Source: Methanomassiliicoccus sp. (GTDB lineage: Archaea > Thermoplasmatota > Thermoplasmata > Methanomassiliicoccales > Methanomassiliicoccaceae). Taken from it: 64,000 bases of DNA. Location: the NCBI GenBank assembly GCA_033485155.1, contig JAWQJJ010000005.1:149077-213076 (forward strand). The letters are read 5' to 3'. Positions 34,177 to 42,249 of this stretch are shown one piece after another; position 1 is the first letter of the stretch, and every line of letters begins with the position of its first letter. Under the pieces are notes generated by a model. The model was given only the letters and a program-made list of their open reading frames with translations, was not told the origin of the DNA and did not search any database. The translations under genes and the position numbers were made by a program.

Positions 34177-34232
34177 GGACCATTAACCATTGCAGGCCAT
34201 CCGTCTTATAATTGTCCCGAGCGGCGTCCAGC

Positions 34233-35009
34233 CTATTCCTCGGTCTCTCCGCGGCACGACCGGATGATCGCCACGCTGTGAGCCCCGATACGCTCATCAA
34301 AATAAACTGAGGCCTCTATGCCGAACACCCGGCGAAGGTTGGCCGGGGTCAGGGCGTCCATGACGTCCCCGGCGGCGACGACCCGACCTTTCTGCATGAG
34401 AACGAGCTTGTCGCAGTACCTGGCGGCGAGGGCGAGGTCATGGGTTACAAAGATGACGATGAGCTTCTCCGACCGGGCCAGCCCGGTGATCAGATCCAGG
34501 ATGTCGAGCTGGTGGTTGACATCGAGGTGCAGGGTCGGTTCGTCGAGAAGCATGATGCGGGGCTTCTGGGCCAAAGCCCTGGCGATGATCACCCGCTGCC
34601 GCTCTCCCCCGCTCAGCTGGTCCATAGGTCGACCGGCGAGGTGCTCGGTGTTGGTCATTTCCATTGCTTCCTGGACGATCTCCAGGTCCTGCTTGGACTC
34701 TGACTCGAAACGCTTAAGGGCGGGAGTGCGGCCCATGAGGACAATGTCCAGGGCGGTGAATGGAAAGTTGACGTTGGCGCTCTGGGGCACCGTTCCCATG
34801 CGGGTGGCGATCTCCCGTCGGGTCATGTCACGGTAATCGCGGTCGTCGATGAGTACCGTGCCTGCTTTGGGCGATAGAGAGCGGTTCAGGCACTTGAGAA
34901 GGGTGGTCTTCCCCGAGCCGTTGGGACCGAGGATACCGATGATCTCCCCCTCCTTGGCATCGAGGTCGATGGCGGTGAGCACGTCCTTGCTCCCATAGCT
35001 GAAGCCCAC
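34233..35009 (-). CDS. ABC importer ATPase, iron/cobalamin type
   Basis: Walker A GPNGSGKTTLLK, signature LSGGERQRVIIARAL, Walker B RIMLLDEPTLHLDV and the switch His in FVTHDLALAARY show an active ATPase of the FecE/BtuD group. The coordinates take the first standard start, GTG at 35009, but in-frame sequence just before it reads VKLSVTGVGFSYG, the usual first strand of these proteins. This would start at a GTA codon at 35030, one base after the permease stop, with GGGGTGG four bases before it. It is the last gene of a binding protein-permease-ATPase operon. Confidence 0.9.
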   Translation of the reverse strand: MGFSYGSKDVLTAIDLDAKEGEIIGILGPNGSGKTTLLKCLNRSLSPKAGTVLIDDRDYRDMTRREIATRMGTVPQSANVNFPFTALDIVLMGRTPALKRFESESKQDLEIVQEAMEMTNTEHLAGRPMDQLSGGERQRVIIARALAQKPRIMLLDEPTLHLDVNHQLDILDLITGLARSEKLIVIFVTHDLALAARYCDKLVLMQKGRVVAAGDVMDALTPANLRRVFGIEASVYFDERIGAHSVAIIRSCRGETEE

Positions 35010-35031
35010 ACCGGTGACGCTAAGCTTTACT

Positions 35032-36072
35032 TTACCACCCCATGGACTTCTTGCGGGCCATCAACAGGTAGATGAAGAACGGCGCTCCCAACAACGAGGT
35101 TATTATGCCCACCGGCAGCTCGGCCGGGGCGATCACAGTACGAGCCAGGGTGTCCGTCCAGATGAGGAACAACGCTCCACCGACGATGGACGCAGGCAGC
35201 AGGATGCGGTGGTCCGGTCCCACCAGGATGCGGACCACATGCGGGATTATCAGCCCGACGAAGCCGATGACTCCGGACACTGAGACTGCCATGGCGGTGA
35301 CCAGCGAGGAGGCCAGCAGGAGGATCAGGCGGGTGCTGTTGACGTTGATGCCCAGGTTCCCGGCTTGTTCTTCACCGACCATCATGGCATTGAGGTCCCG
35401 GGCCAAGAGGGTGATCACCCCGCAACCCAGAATGACCGCGGGTAGCGATATTACCACTTGTTCCCAGGTCGCGTCATTGAGGCCCCCCATTAGCCAAAAG
35501 ACCACTCCGGACAGTTTCTCCCCAGCGAAGTACTGCATCGCTGAGACCAAGGCGCTGAACAGCGAACCGATTGCTATGCCTGCCAGCAACAGCGTTTCCA
35601 CCGGCACGTACCCGCTGCGATTCCTGGAGATGGTGTACACCAGGAATAAGGTGATGAAGGAGAAGACGAAGGCCATGGCCGGGATAGCGAAGGCCCCGCT
35701 GGCCCACGATACTCCGAGCACTATGGCCAGGGAGGCACCGAAAGCCGCACCCGACGATATGCCGATGACCGAGGGCGAGGCCATGGGGTTGCGGAACAGG
35801 CCTTGCATGGTGGCCCCGGCGACCGCTAACGAGGCTCCGACGATGGCCGCCAGGAGGATCCTCGGCAGCCGCAGGTTGATGATGACCTGCCGGTCGCGGT
35901 CCGTTCCCCCGCCCATCAGTACAGAGATTACCTGGTCGAAGGGAATGTTGATCACCCCGACGCTCAGGCATACGATGATGGTAACGAAGAGTGCCAGCAA
36001 CAGCCCTACCAGGATGAGACTCCAGCGAGCCATCTTGCTCCTCTGCAGTTCAGCGATCTCGGTTGCTGACAT
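35032..36072 (-). CDS. ABC importer permease, FecCD/BtuC family
   Basis: A 346-residue inner-membrane protein with about nine to ten hydrophobic helices, beginning after a charged N-terminal segment with SLILVGLLLALFVTIIVCLSV. Family parts are visible: LRLPRILLAAIVGASLAVAGA (helix 2), GMQ-type core replaced by TMQGLFRNPMASPSVIGISSGAAFG, and SVSGVIGFVGLIIPHVVRILVGPDHR near the end. It carries iron-siderophore, haem or cobalamin across the membrane. The binding-protein gene is upstream in the same direction, the ATPase downstream. Confidence 0.92.
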   Translation of the reverse strand: MSATEIAELQRSKMARWSLILVGLLLALFVTIIVCLSVGVINIPFDQVISVLMGGGTDRDRQVIINLRLPRILLAAIVGASLAVAGATMQGLFRNPMASPSVIGISSGAAFGASLAIVLGVSWASGAFAIPAMAFVFSFITLFLVYTISRNRSGYVPVETLLLAGIAIGSLFSALVSAMQYFAGEKLSGVVFWLMGGLNDATWEQVVISLPAVILGCGVITLLARDLNAMMVGEEQAGNLGINVNSTRLILLLASSLVTAMAVSVSGVIGFVGLIIPHVVRILVGPDHRILLPASIVGGALFLIWTDTLARTVIAPAELPVGIITSLLGAPFFIYLLMARKKSMGW

Positions 36073-36151
36073 TCGGACCCTTATTCCTCTCTGATGATAT
36101 TACCCAATCTATTTATAAATTAGAATGAAAATAAGAATGGGTTTGGCTGTT

Positions 36152-37084
36152 CTAGGCGAACAGCTCGGGATGAAGCCACTTGGCCATCTGCTCCAGGGCA
36201 TCTACGACCCGGGGGCTGGTGGTCAGGGTGGTCCCGTCGATGCGGTAGATCTTGTCGTTCGATACCGCACTCACCGAGGTGCCCAGCGTCGACTTCAGGT
36301 CATCGTTGGTCTTGGTGCTCTGGTTCTCGATGATGACGATATCCGGGTTTTCTGCAATAATGCTCTCGGCCGAGGCCTTCCAGTTCCCGGTGCCGTTGTT
36401 GAAGATGTTTACCCCGCCGGCCATGTTGATGAGGTCGTTGGACATCGTGTTGTTGCCGACCGTCTGCCCGCCCTTGCTCATCAGCTCCAAGTAGACCTTG
36501 GGCTTCTCCGCGTTGGTCAGGTTTGAGGTCTTCTGGACGATGGCGTCGATGCGAGCCTGCATATCTGAGACCATGGCGTCGGCCTTAGCCTTCTCACCGA
36601 TGGCCTCGCCCATGGCGCTGATGGTGTGAAGGATGGTTGGCACATTCTTAGGGTAGAACGCAACCACGGGGATGCTGGAGTTCTCCATGTTGCCGATGAA
36701 GTTGGCATACATATTGAAGTTCCAGACGACCACTAAGTCCGGATTCTGAGCGATGATTGATTCCACGCCGATGGAGCTGACCGCGCCGAGCTTGGTGATG
36801 TTGTCGGTGCTGTTAAGAAGCCACTCCGACGAGGAGTCCACGGCCACCACGCGGCCCTTGGCGTCAAGGTCGAAGGCGATCTCGGTGAAGGCTGAGCCGA
36901 GGCACACTATGCGCTGGGGCGCCGAGGTCAGGTTAACGGTCTTCCCGCGGTCGTCCACGATGGAGATCGCTCCGGCGATGTTTCCCTTGGACCCGCCGCT
37001 GTTCAAGTACAATAAGGCAACGGCCGCGCTAGCAATGACCAGAACGGCAATGATTGCGACTACTGCTATCGCTCTCTTGTTCAT
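36152..37084 (-). CDS. ABC importer substrate-binding protein, iron/cobalamin type
   Basis: A 310-residue exported protein. An N-terminal hydrophobic segment (AIAVVAIIAVLVIASAAVALL) anchors it to the outer face, since no lipobox Cys follows. The mature part has the BtuF/FepB fold: VDDRGKTVNLTSAPQRIVCLG, ESIIAQNPDLVVVW and a second lobe with SAESIIAENPDIVIIE. It is Asn/Thr-rich, as extracellular archaeal proteins often are. GGGGATAATC precedes the ATG, and a TATA-like AATATTTTTATC lies near 37153. Ligand unknown. Confidence 0.9.
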   Translation of the reverse strand: MNKRAIAVVAIIAVLVIASAAVALLYLNSGGSKGNIAGAISIVDDRGKTVNLTSAPQRIVCLGSAFTEIAFDLDAKGRVVAVDSSSEWLLNSTDNITKLGAVSSIGVESIIAQNPDLVVVWNFNMYANFIGNMENSSIPVVAFYPKNVPTILHTISAMGEAIGEKAKADAMVSDMQARIDAIVQKTSNLTNAEKPKVYLELMSKGGQTVGNNTMSNDLINMAGGVNIFNNGTGNWKASAESIIAENPDIVIIENQSTKTNDDLKSTLGTSVSAVSNDKIYRIDGTTLTTSPRVVDALEQMAKWLHPELFA

Positions 37085-37245
37085 GATTATCCCCTATGTC
37101 TACTTTCCTAGGGCTTCACGCCCTTTACGAGGGGAAAGAGGGCAACCGATAAAAATATTCTGCAACTCAGCGGCCGCTCGCCCTCTCATCAGGACGGACG
37201 ACCATTGACGGTGGAGAAAGGAAAAGCTTCTTGAGCTAGGGCAAC

Positions 37246-37623
37246 ATGCTCGAAGGTATGCGCAGCGTCCTCCGGGGTAAGATCCACCGCGCCGTGGTCA
37301 CCCAGGCTGACCCAGATTATGTCGGTAGCATCGTAATAGACCAGGCTCTGCTGGATGAGGCGGACATATGGCCTGGAGAGCGGGTCCTCGTCTCCGATGT
37401 CAACAACGGAGCGAGGTTCGAGACCTATGCGGTATCCGGAGAGCGGGGTTCGGGAGTCATCTGTGTCAACGGGGCGGCGGCCCGTCTGGCCCGCGTGGGC
37501 GACAAGGTCATCATCATGGCCTTCGAACTGACCGATCATCTCATCGAACCTCGTATCGTCCTGGTCGACGAGCACAACCGCCGGACCAAGGTCCTCCGCG
37601 CCCCTGGGCCGATGACACCATGA
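37246..37623 (+). CDS. panD: Aspartate 1-decarboxylase, pyruvoyl type
   Basis: Makes beta-alanine for coenzyme A. The small proenzyme has the self-cleavage Gly-Ser in [10 protein letters not shown], the N-terminal [13 protein letters not shown] and the following [27 protein letters not shown], all close to bacterial PanD. Most archaea instead use a PLP-dependent MfnA-like enzyme, so the gene may be transferred. ATG at 37246 has AGGG five bases before it; the Met at 37258 matches the family N-terminus better. The stop overlaps the rnhA start (ATGA). Confidence 0.9.
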   Translation: MLEGMRSVLRGKIHRAVVTQADPDYVGSIVIDQALLDEADIWPGERVLVSDVNNGARFETYAVSGERGSGVICVNGAAARLARVGDKVIIMAFELTDHLIEPRIVLVDEHNRRTKVLRAPGPMTP

Positions 37624-38057
37624 GGCTCAAGGTCTACACCGACGGCGGATCCCGGGGGAATCCTGGCCCTGCCGCGTACGCCGTGGTCATCACCGATGAA
37701 GGGAACAAGATCGTAAGGGAATACGGTCGGTATTTGGGCAAGATGACCAACAACGAGGCGGAGTACAACGGCGCCATTGCCGCCCTGAAGGAGGCGCTCG
37801 CCCTGGGTGCGGACGAGGTCGAGGTGTTCAGCGACTCTGAGGTCATGGTGCGCCAGGTGAACGGTGTGTACCGCTGCAAGGCTGCCAATCTGCAGCCCTT
37901 TTTGGACGAGGTCCGAGCGCTGAGGGCGAAGTTCAAGCAGACGACCTTCCGGAACGTTCCACGCGAGCATCCCATGGTCTCACGCGCAGATCATCTCCTC
38001 AACGAAGAGCAGGACACCATGAAGTCCCTCCTTCCTCGCGGTAAACCCAATCCTTAA
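37620..38057 (+). CDS. rnhA: Ribonuclease HI
   Basis: Degrades RNA in RNA-DNA hybrids. The 145-residue protein starts [21 protein letters not shown], with the first catalytic Asp in YTDGGS, Glu in [10 protein letters not shown], Asp in [11 protein letters not shown] and a final Asp in SRADHLLN. This is the compact archaeal/bacterial RNase HI like that of Sulfolobus. The ATG overlaps the panD stop. The genome also has RNase HII (rnhB). Confidence 0.92.
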   Translation: MRLKVYTDGGSRGNPGPAAYAVVITDEGNKIVREYGRYLGKMTNNEAEYNGAIAALKEALALGADEVEVFSDSEVMVRQVNGVYRCKAANLQPFLDEVRALRAKFKQTTFRNVPREHPMVSRADHLLNEEQDTMKSLLPRGKPNP

Positions 38058-38088
38058 GGTCAGGAGCTGCCAAGGTACATCGATCGCT

Positions 38089-38289
38089 ATGGTACAGAAG
38101 GTCGTGGAGATCGTCGGGATATCTGAAAAGGGTTTTTCCGAGGCTGCTCAGGACGCCATTACGGTGTGTGCTCGGACAGTCAGGGGCATCCAGTGGGCAA
38201 GGGTGACGGAGATGGAGTGCAAGGTGGAAGGTGAAAGAATCGTCGAGTATCGGTCGCTCATGCGCATCTACTTCGACGTCGAGAGTTGA
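38089..38289 (+). CDS. Dodecin
   Basis: A 66-residue flavin-binding protein that forms hollow dodecamers and stores or quenches riboflavin/FMN. The sequence MVQKVVEIVGISEKGFSEA, with a conserved Trp in VRGIQWARVTEMECKVE, is a typical dodecin. It follows rnhA after 31 bases and precedes the candidate small RNA. Confidence 0.92.
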   Translation: MVQKVVEIVGISEKGFSEAAQDAITVCARTVRGIQWARVTEMECKVEGERIVEYRSLMRIYFDVES

Positions 38290-38352
38290 CCTCGATTTCG
38301 TGCTCGAACCCAGTGCCGAACTATCGCAAGATACGGCATGATAGGCGCAATC

Positions 38353-38361
38353 CTTATATAG
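38353..38361 (+). promoter_or_regulatory. TATA box of the candidate small RNA
   Basis: CTTATATAG, about 27 bases before the first base of the 15-bp stem at 38386. No reading frame starts downstream of it. Confidence 0.55.
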
Positions 38362-38384
38362 AAGTGTATTATTGGTAATTATTA

Positions 38385-38466
38385 GTGCCCGAGGTCGGTG
38401 AACTCAACTCTCCTCTTAACAAGGAAATTTTCCTCCGAATCCCCACCAAACACCGACCTTGGGCAT
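38385..38466 (+). ncRNA. Candidate small stem-loop RNA
   Basis: TGCCCGAGGTCGGTG (38386-38400) pairs with CACCGACCTTGGGCA (38451-38465): 15 pairs with one G-U. The 50-base interior holds smaller stems such as AGGAAA/TTTCCT (about 38421-38433). A TATA box is at the right distance for transcription to begin at the base of the long stem, and the 3' end stops just before the convergent hisS stop codon at 38469, with TTTCTATT after it. It is not a tRNA, C/D box or known riboswitch by eye. A bidirectional terminator is a less likely reading because of the large loop. Confidence 0.45.
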
Positions 38467-38468
38467 TT

Positions 38469-39719
38469 CTATTCGCATCTTATTGACGTGATAAGGTCCG
38501 CTAGGGATACCAATTTCTGCTCCCCGGTGGACATGTCCCTCACCGCTACCGAACCCTGGGCCAGTTCCTTCTCCCCCACGATGACCGCCTGGCGGGCGTT
38601 GATGGAGGCGGCGTACTTGAAGTTCTTGGATATGCTTCGGCCCATGAGATCGACCTCGGTGATCCTGCCGCTCCGGCGCAGCTGGGCCGCGATTCTGAAC
38701 GCCTCGTCCTTCATCTTGTCGTTGACCGGGATGACATATGCATCAACGTGATGCTGCGGCCCGGCGTACCCCTCTCGCTCCAAAGCTAGCAAGGTCCGGT
38801 CGAACCCGATCCCGAAGCCGGTGGAGAAGGTCTTCTCGCCCCCGAAGAGTTCGGTAAGCGAGTATGAACCGCCTCCGCAGATCTGCTTCTCCGCCCCCAG
38901 TACCGGAGCGTCCATCTCGAAGACCATGCCGGTGTAATAGTCCAGGCCGCGCACGACGCCAAGGTCGACCTCGACGTTGGTGAAGCCATAGTCGGACAGT
39001 ATATGGAAGATGGACTCCAGGTGGTCCCTGGCCTCACCGCTGATCTTGCTCAGAACCTCGATCGGGCCGCTGGTCTGGGTAATCTCGATGATCCTCTCTA
39101 TGTCCTCGGCGGACATCCCGGCCTCGGTCATCCTCGTCCTCGCTTCGTCATACTCCTTCTTATCCAGCTTCTGCAGGATGGGCGGTGCCTTGGTGGCATC
39201 GATCCCGGCCTGAGCCAGGAGACCTCGAAGAACGCCGATGTGGCCGATGCGGATGTTGTATTCCTTGAGGCCTACCTGCCTCATGATCGAGGCGGCGAGG
39301 GCGATGACCTCGGCATCCGACTCCGGACCGGGGTTGCCGATCAGCTCCGCGCCGAACTGGTAAAACTCGCGGAATCGACCCGACTGCGGTCGCTCATAGC
39401 GGAAGCACTGCCCGAAGTAGAACATCTTGAGCGGCCGGGGGTAGTTGGTCAGCTCGTTGACGAAGAACCGCATGACCGGCGCGGTCAGCTCCGGGCGGAG
39501 CGATATTTCCCGACCCCCCTTGTCCTGAAAGGCATAGATCTCTTCGACCACGTTGGGACCGGACTTGAGGGTAAAGAGTTCAGTATTCTCGAAGATGGGG
39601 GTGGATACCTCACGGAAGCCGAACAGCGCGGCCTCCCGGCGCATCTTGTTCTCAAGGTGCCTCCTCTTCTCCATCTCCTCTGGACCGAAGTCTCGGGTCC
39701 CCCGGGGCCTTTGGATCAT
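38469..39719 (-). CDS. hisS: Histidyl-tRNA synthetase
   Basis: A 416-residue class II synthetase. RPRGTRDFGPEEM opens the protein, class II motif 1 includes LRPELTAPVMRFF, motif 2 YFGQCFRYERPQSGRFREFYQFG, the His-specific LDYYTGMVFE is present, and motif 3 is FSTGFGIGFDRTLLAL. The C-terminal anticodon domain starts DAYVIPV. The start at 39719 lies about 26 bases after the TATA box at 39741-39750, so the message is probably leaderless; the ATG at 39731 lies too close to the box. Confidence 0.95.
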   Translation of the reverse strand: MIQRPRGTRDFGPEEMEKRRHLENKMRREAALFGFREVSTPIFENTELFTLKSGPNVVEEIYAFQDKGGREISLRPELTAPVMRFFVNELTNYPRPLKMFYFGQCFRYERPQSGRFREFYQFGAELIGNPGPESDAEVIALAASIMRQVGLKEYNIRIGHIGVLRGLLAQAGIDATKAPPILQKLDKKEYDEARTRMTEAGMSAEDIERIIEITQTSGPIEVLSKISGEARDHLESIFHILSDYGFTNVEVDLGVVRGLDYYTGMVFEMDAPVLGAEKQICGGGSYSLTELFGGEKTFSTGFGIGFDRTLLALEREGYAGPQHHVDAYVIPVNDKMKDEAFRIAAQLRRSGRITEVDLMGRSISKNFKYAASINARQAVIVGEKELAQGSVAVRDMSTGEQKLVSLADLITSIRCE

Positions 39720-39740
39720 CGCCGGCAACATGGAATGGCG

Positions 39741-39750
39741 TTATAAAATC
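39741..39750 (-). promoter_or_regulatory. TATA box of hisS
   Basis: GATTTTATAA on the minus strand. It selects the second in-frame ATG (39719) as start. Confidence 0.55.
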
Positions 39751-39846
39751 ATTTTCCCACGCGGCATTGCTGGCTCCGTTTTTTATATGTAGAATAGGCC
39801 TGGACCGGCCCTTGGTCCGTCGGGTCTATGCCCACCTTGTTGACAG

Positions 39847-40509
39847 CTATTGGTTCTTTAGCGCTTCCCGCTCTTGACGATATTTGCGGAACGATGAGTC
39901 AAGCCTGTTCTCAGGCACATGATCCACGATCGCGTTCACAAGGTCCCTGAACCGATGGTTGGCATTGCCCATGTGTACCTTCATCAGGTGATGATTGTAG
40001 CTCGTGAATGATAGCTGCGCATAGCCGGAGTTCCATGCGAAGCTAACGTACCCAACATCGTCCCAATACATCTGCTTGTATCGATGGCGGAAGCCCATGT
40101 AGATGTTCTCGACGAAATCGGGGGTCGCAATGGTGACGTAATCGACATAGCGAAAAATGAGGAACCAGATCGGCCCGAAGAGCGATAGACCGATCACACC
40201 AAGATACATGCCTGGGTGATTGTCGACAGTGGGAGCGAAGAAAACCGCCAGGCATTGAAGCGGGAGACCGCCCATTATGGCGAGCTTCCGCACCCGCCTC
40301 ATGTTATCGATGAAGAGCGCCTGATCTCCGTACTGTCGGTAAAGCCCGTTCATGACCTTCTCGATCCTTGCGTCCTCCCTTTTCTTTAAGTATCCTGTGC
40401 CGAACACGAGGAGGATGATGCAAGCGGCAACGAACAATTCCATGACAAATGGTAGAGAGAATATATCCAACACGCCCGGCTTGAATCGGACCATGGCGAT
40501 ATAAGGCAA
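39847..40509 (-). CDS. Membrane protein of unknown function
   Basis: A 220-residue protein not recognised. Hydrophobic segments lie near residues 20-40 (PFVMELFVAACIILLVFGTG), 75-93 (LAIMGGLPLQCLAVFFAP) and 100-118 (MYLGVIGLSLFGPIWFLIF), followed by a soluble C-terminal part with VDYVTIATPDFVENIY and YVSFAWNSGYAQLSFTSYN that may form a small beta domain. The C-terminus is charged. No clear ribosome site precedes the ATG; one alternative Met is at residue 6. It stands alone between hisS and a small divergent gene. Confidence 0.55.
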   Translation of the reverse strand: MPYIAMVRFKPGVLDIFSLPFVMELFVAACIILLVFGTGYLKKREDARIEKVMNGLYRQYGDQALFIDNMRRVRKLAIMGGLPLQCLAVFFAPTVDNHPGMYLGVIGLSLFGPIWFLIFRYVDYVTIATPDFVENIYMGFRHRYKQMYWDDVGYVSFAWNSGYAQLSFTSYNHHLMKVHMGNANHRFRDLVNAIVDHVPENRLDSSFRKYRQEREALKNQ

Positions 40510-40635
40510 GTGCAGGGGGATGGATGAGAAGAGAGGGAATGAGGAACGTTAGCAATCAGGATCTTACTTCCGTCCGGCAACTTTTTGTTATAAATTTATA
40601 AATATGAATATCTAAATAATATCACAGGGGAGGAA

Positions 40636-40833
40636 ATGAGACCTTTCGTTTACACCGCTGGACTGATATTGGTGGTCATTTCACTCGCCAACGCCCTCTG
40701 GCAGCTAATCTCGGTCCAAATGATCGTTGGCGATACAAGCGGAACGGTATTCTTTCTCTTGCTTGCCGTACTGGGATCTGTGATCGCAGCGGCCGGCGCC
40801 CTGACGGGTACAGCATCCGAACAACATCATTGA
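40636..40833 (+). CDS. Small two-helix membrane protein
   Basis: A 65-residue protein with two membrane helices (VYTAGLILVVISLANALWQL and TVFFLLLAVLGSVIAAAGAL) and a short polar tail ending EQHH. GGGGAGGAA directly before the ATG is a strong ribosome site, and TTTATAAATATG near 40595-40606 is a good TATA box, so I take it as a real gene. It is not recognised as any named family. It may be lineage-specific. Confidence 0.6.
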   Translation: MRPFVYTAGLILVVISLANALWQLISVQMIVGDTSGTVFFLLLAVLGSVIAAAGALTGTASEQHH

Positions 40834-41022
40834 GTGGCCTGTTGGCCAGGTAAGGGACCTCGTTGACTGATAGCAAACATATGCCTGGCCATTAATGAAG
40901 CATTTTACCGTTGGACCAATGTCTTTCCCCGATCGCGTGATCTCTCTCAATTGAAGGAGAAGAGCCGAGCGTAGCCATAAGAGAAACGATATACTCCTGG
41001 CCCTCGATACGGTTCTGAGAGC

Positions 41023-41649
41023 ATGAGCGAGGAAGCATTCCAGGGAAGCGGTCCGATCAGGGACCACGACAGCGGAGAGCTGATCCTGACCAACCCTCCA
41101 GAAGCCAAGGTCATCATGGTGGCAGAAAGTCCGTCCCCTGGCCTGATGACCATCTACCGCGCCTGCCGGACCTTCGATGATGAGTCCGCCCGACGAATGA
41201 TCTTCGCTGCCGGTGAGCCGGGCCGTCTGCTGGTCCGTGCGCAGCACTTCCTGCGAGAGATGAACGACGTTCAGGAGGAACAGAAGATGAGGCAGTTGTA
41301 CAAGCTGTTCCGCTTTGGTCACCTCATCTATCTGAACCCCCGTCCCGGCGATGACCGCCTGGCTTCCCAGGCCCAGGAAGCGGGGAGGAGGGAGATGGAT
41401 GCTCTCCTGAACAAGGGAGTTCAAGCGATCGTGGTGTTCGGGGAGCTGGGCAAGAACTGGGTGCGCACCAACTTCCCGCCCGAGGGTTTGATGATCGTCT
41501 TCCTCCCCCAGCCGTCCAATCATATATCCAGTTGGTACCCATCGTTCCTGGAGCGGACCGCCCGGGAACGGGGGACCGACGCCCTTGCCGTCCGCGATGC
41601 CATGGCAGTGCAGATTGACAAGCTGGTCCGCCTGTGCTCTGATTTATGA
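41023..41649 (+). CDS. Hypothetical protein, possibly uracil-DNA-glycosylase fold
   Basis: A 208-residue soluble protein. VIMVAESPSPG near residue 30 is placed like the water-activating GEAPG loop of the uracil-DNA glycosylase superfamily; VVFGELGKNWV lies where a central strand should be, and LPQPSNHISSWY near the C-terminus resembles the HPS leucine loop. These matches are weak and no enzymatic residue is certain. A TATA-like GATATACTC lies about 35 bases upstream. The stop abuts the remnant of an unrelated gene on the other strand. Confidence 0.5.
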   Translation: MSEEAFQGSGPIRDHDSGELILTNPPEAKVIMVAESPSPGLMTIYRACRTFDDESARRMIFAAGEPGRLLVRAQHFLREMNDVQEEQKMRQLYKLFRFGHLIYLNPRPGDDRLASQAQEAGRREMDALLNKGVQAIVVFGELGKNWVRTNFPPEGLMIVFLPQPSNHISSWYPSFLERTARERGTDALAVRDAMAVQIDKLVRLCSDL

Positions 41650-42200
41650 TCAACGAGTGCAGGAACAGGTCCAGATCGTCGATGGTAGCCTCGACATCCT
41701 CGATCCCGACGACAATCGCGGTAGGGCGACCTTGATCCCAGGCAGGCTCGTCCCTAGGGCGGGACGACTGCATGGGGGGTTGAGGAGTATGCCGTCGACA
41801 CCGACGGCAGAGGCGTGGACGACCTCGATGACCAAAGTCATCAAGGGTACTTCAGGAGAATGTAAGAACTGCCTTAGATGTCTTCCTGACAAACGATAAG
41901 GTCCCCCGCTCGGAGACAGTAGGGCAGACCCGTCTAGGTCCCCGCCATGCCTGAGGCGAACAGCAGATAGCGTCTTCCCGACTCAAGCTCGGCGATCTTA
42001 CGCTCGGCCGCGGACACCATGGGATTCCCGTGGCGCGTTTAGACGTACGGGCCTTCGGGTAACTTGCCGTCACAGGCACTCTTTTCCGCGGTGGGAAAGG
42101 AGCATGTGGATGATTGGTGGATCAGAGTGTTGGCCGAGCCGGCCTCCCTGCTAAAAGATGGTCATCGGCGTGAACGGAGACAGTGGATTGATCTTTGGTC
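41645..42200 (-). pseudogene. Decayed Cys/Met-metabolism PLP enzyme (cystathionine gamma-lyase/synthase family)
   Basis: Minus-strand translation shows a remnant. From about 42155 one frame reads GSANTLIHQSSTCSFPTAE, then GKLPEGPYV, a TAA at 42041-42039, TRHGNPMVSAAERKIAELE, LLFASGMAGT, a TAG at 41936-41934, CLRAGDLIVCQEDI, a TAA at 41876-41874 and GSSY. This is the N-terminal third of the family, with two stops where Tyr is normally found. After a large deletion and frameshifts the C-terminus appears (GVDGILLNP; VVGIEDVEATIDDLDLFL), matching the usual VGIEDVEDLI tail. About 0.5 kb remains of a gene normally near 1.2 kb. The middle with the PLP lysine is missing. Confidence 0.75.
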
Positions 42201-42249
42201 CCTTTCGTTGGCCACGATGGGAACGAACGAGGTCCAAAATATACCATTC

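Noticed and set aside
38386..38465. A tRNA (starts GCCC, ends GGGC)
   Set aside because: The closing stem is 15 pairs and no anticodon or T arm can be drawn.
41934..41936. In-frame TAG in the PLP-enzyme remnant as a possible pyrrolysine codon
   Set aside because: Two TAA stops, frameshifts and a large deletion occur in the same remnant, so simple decay explains it.
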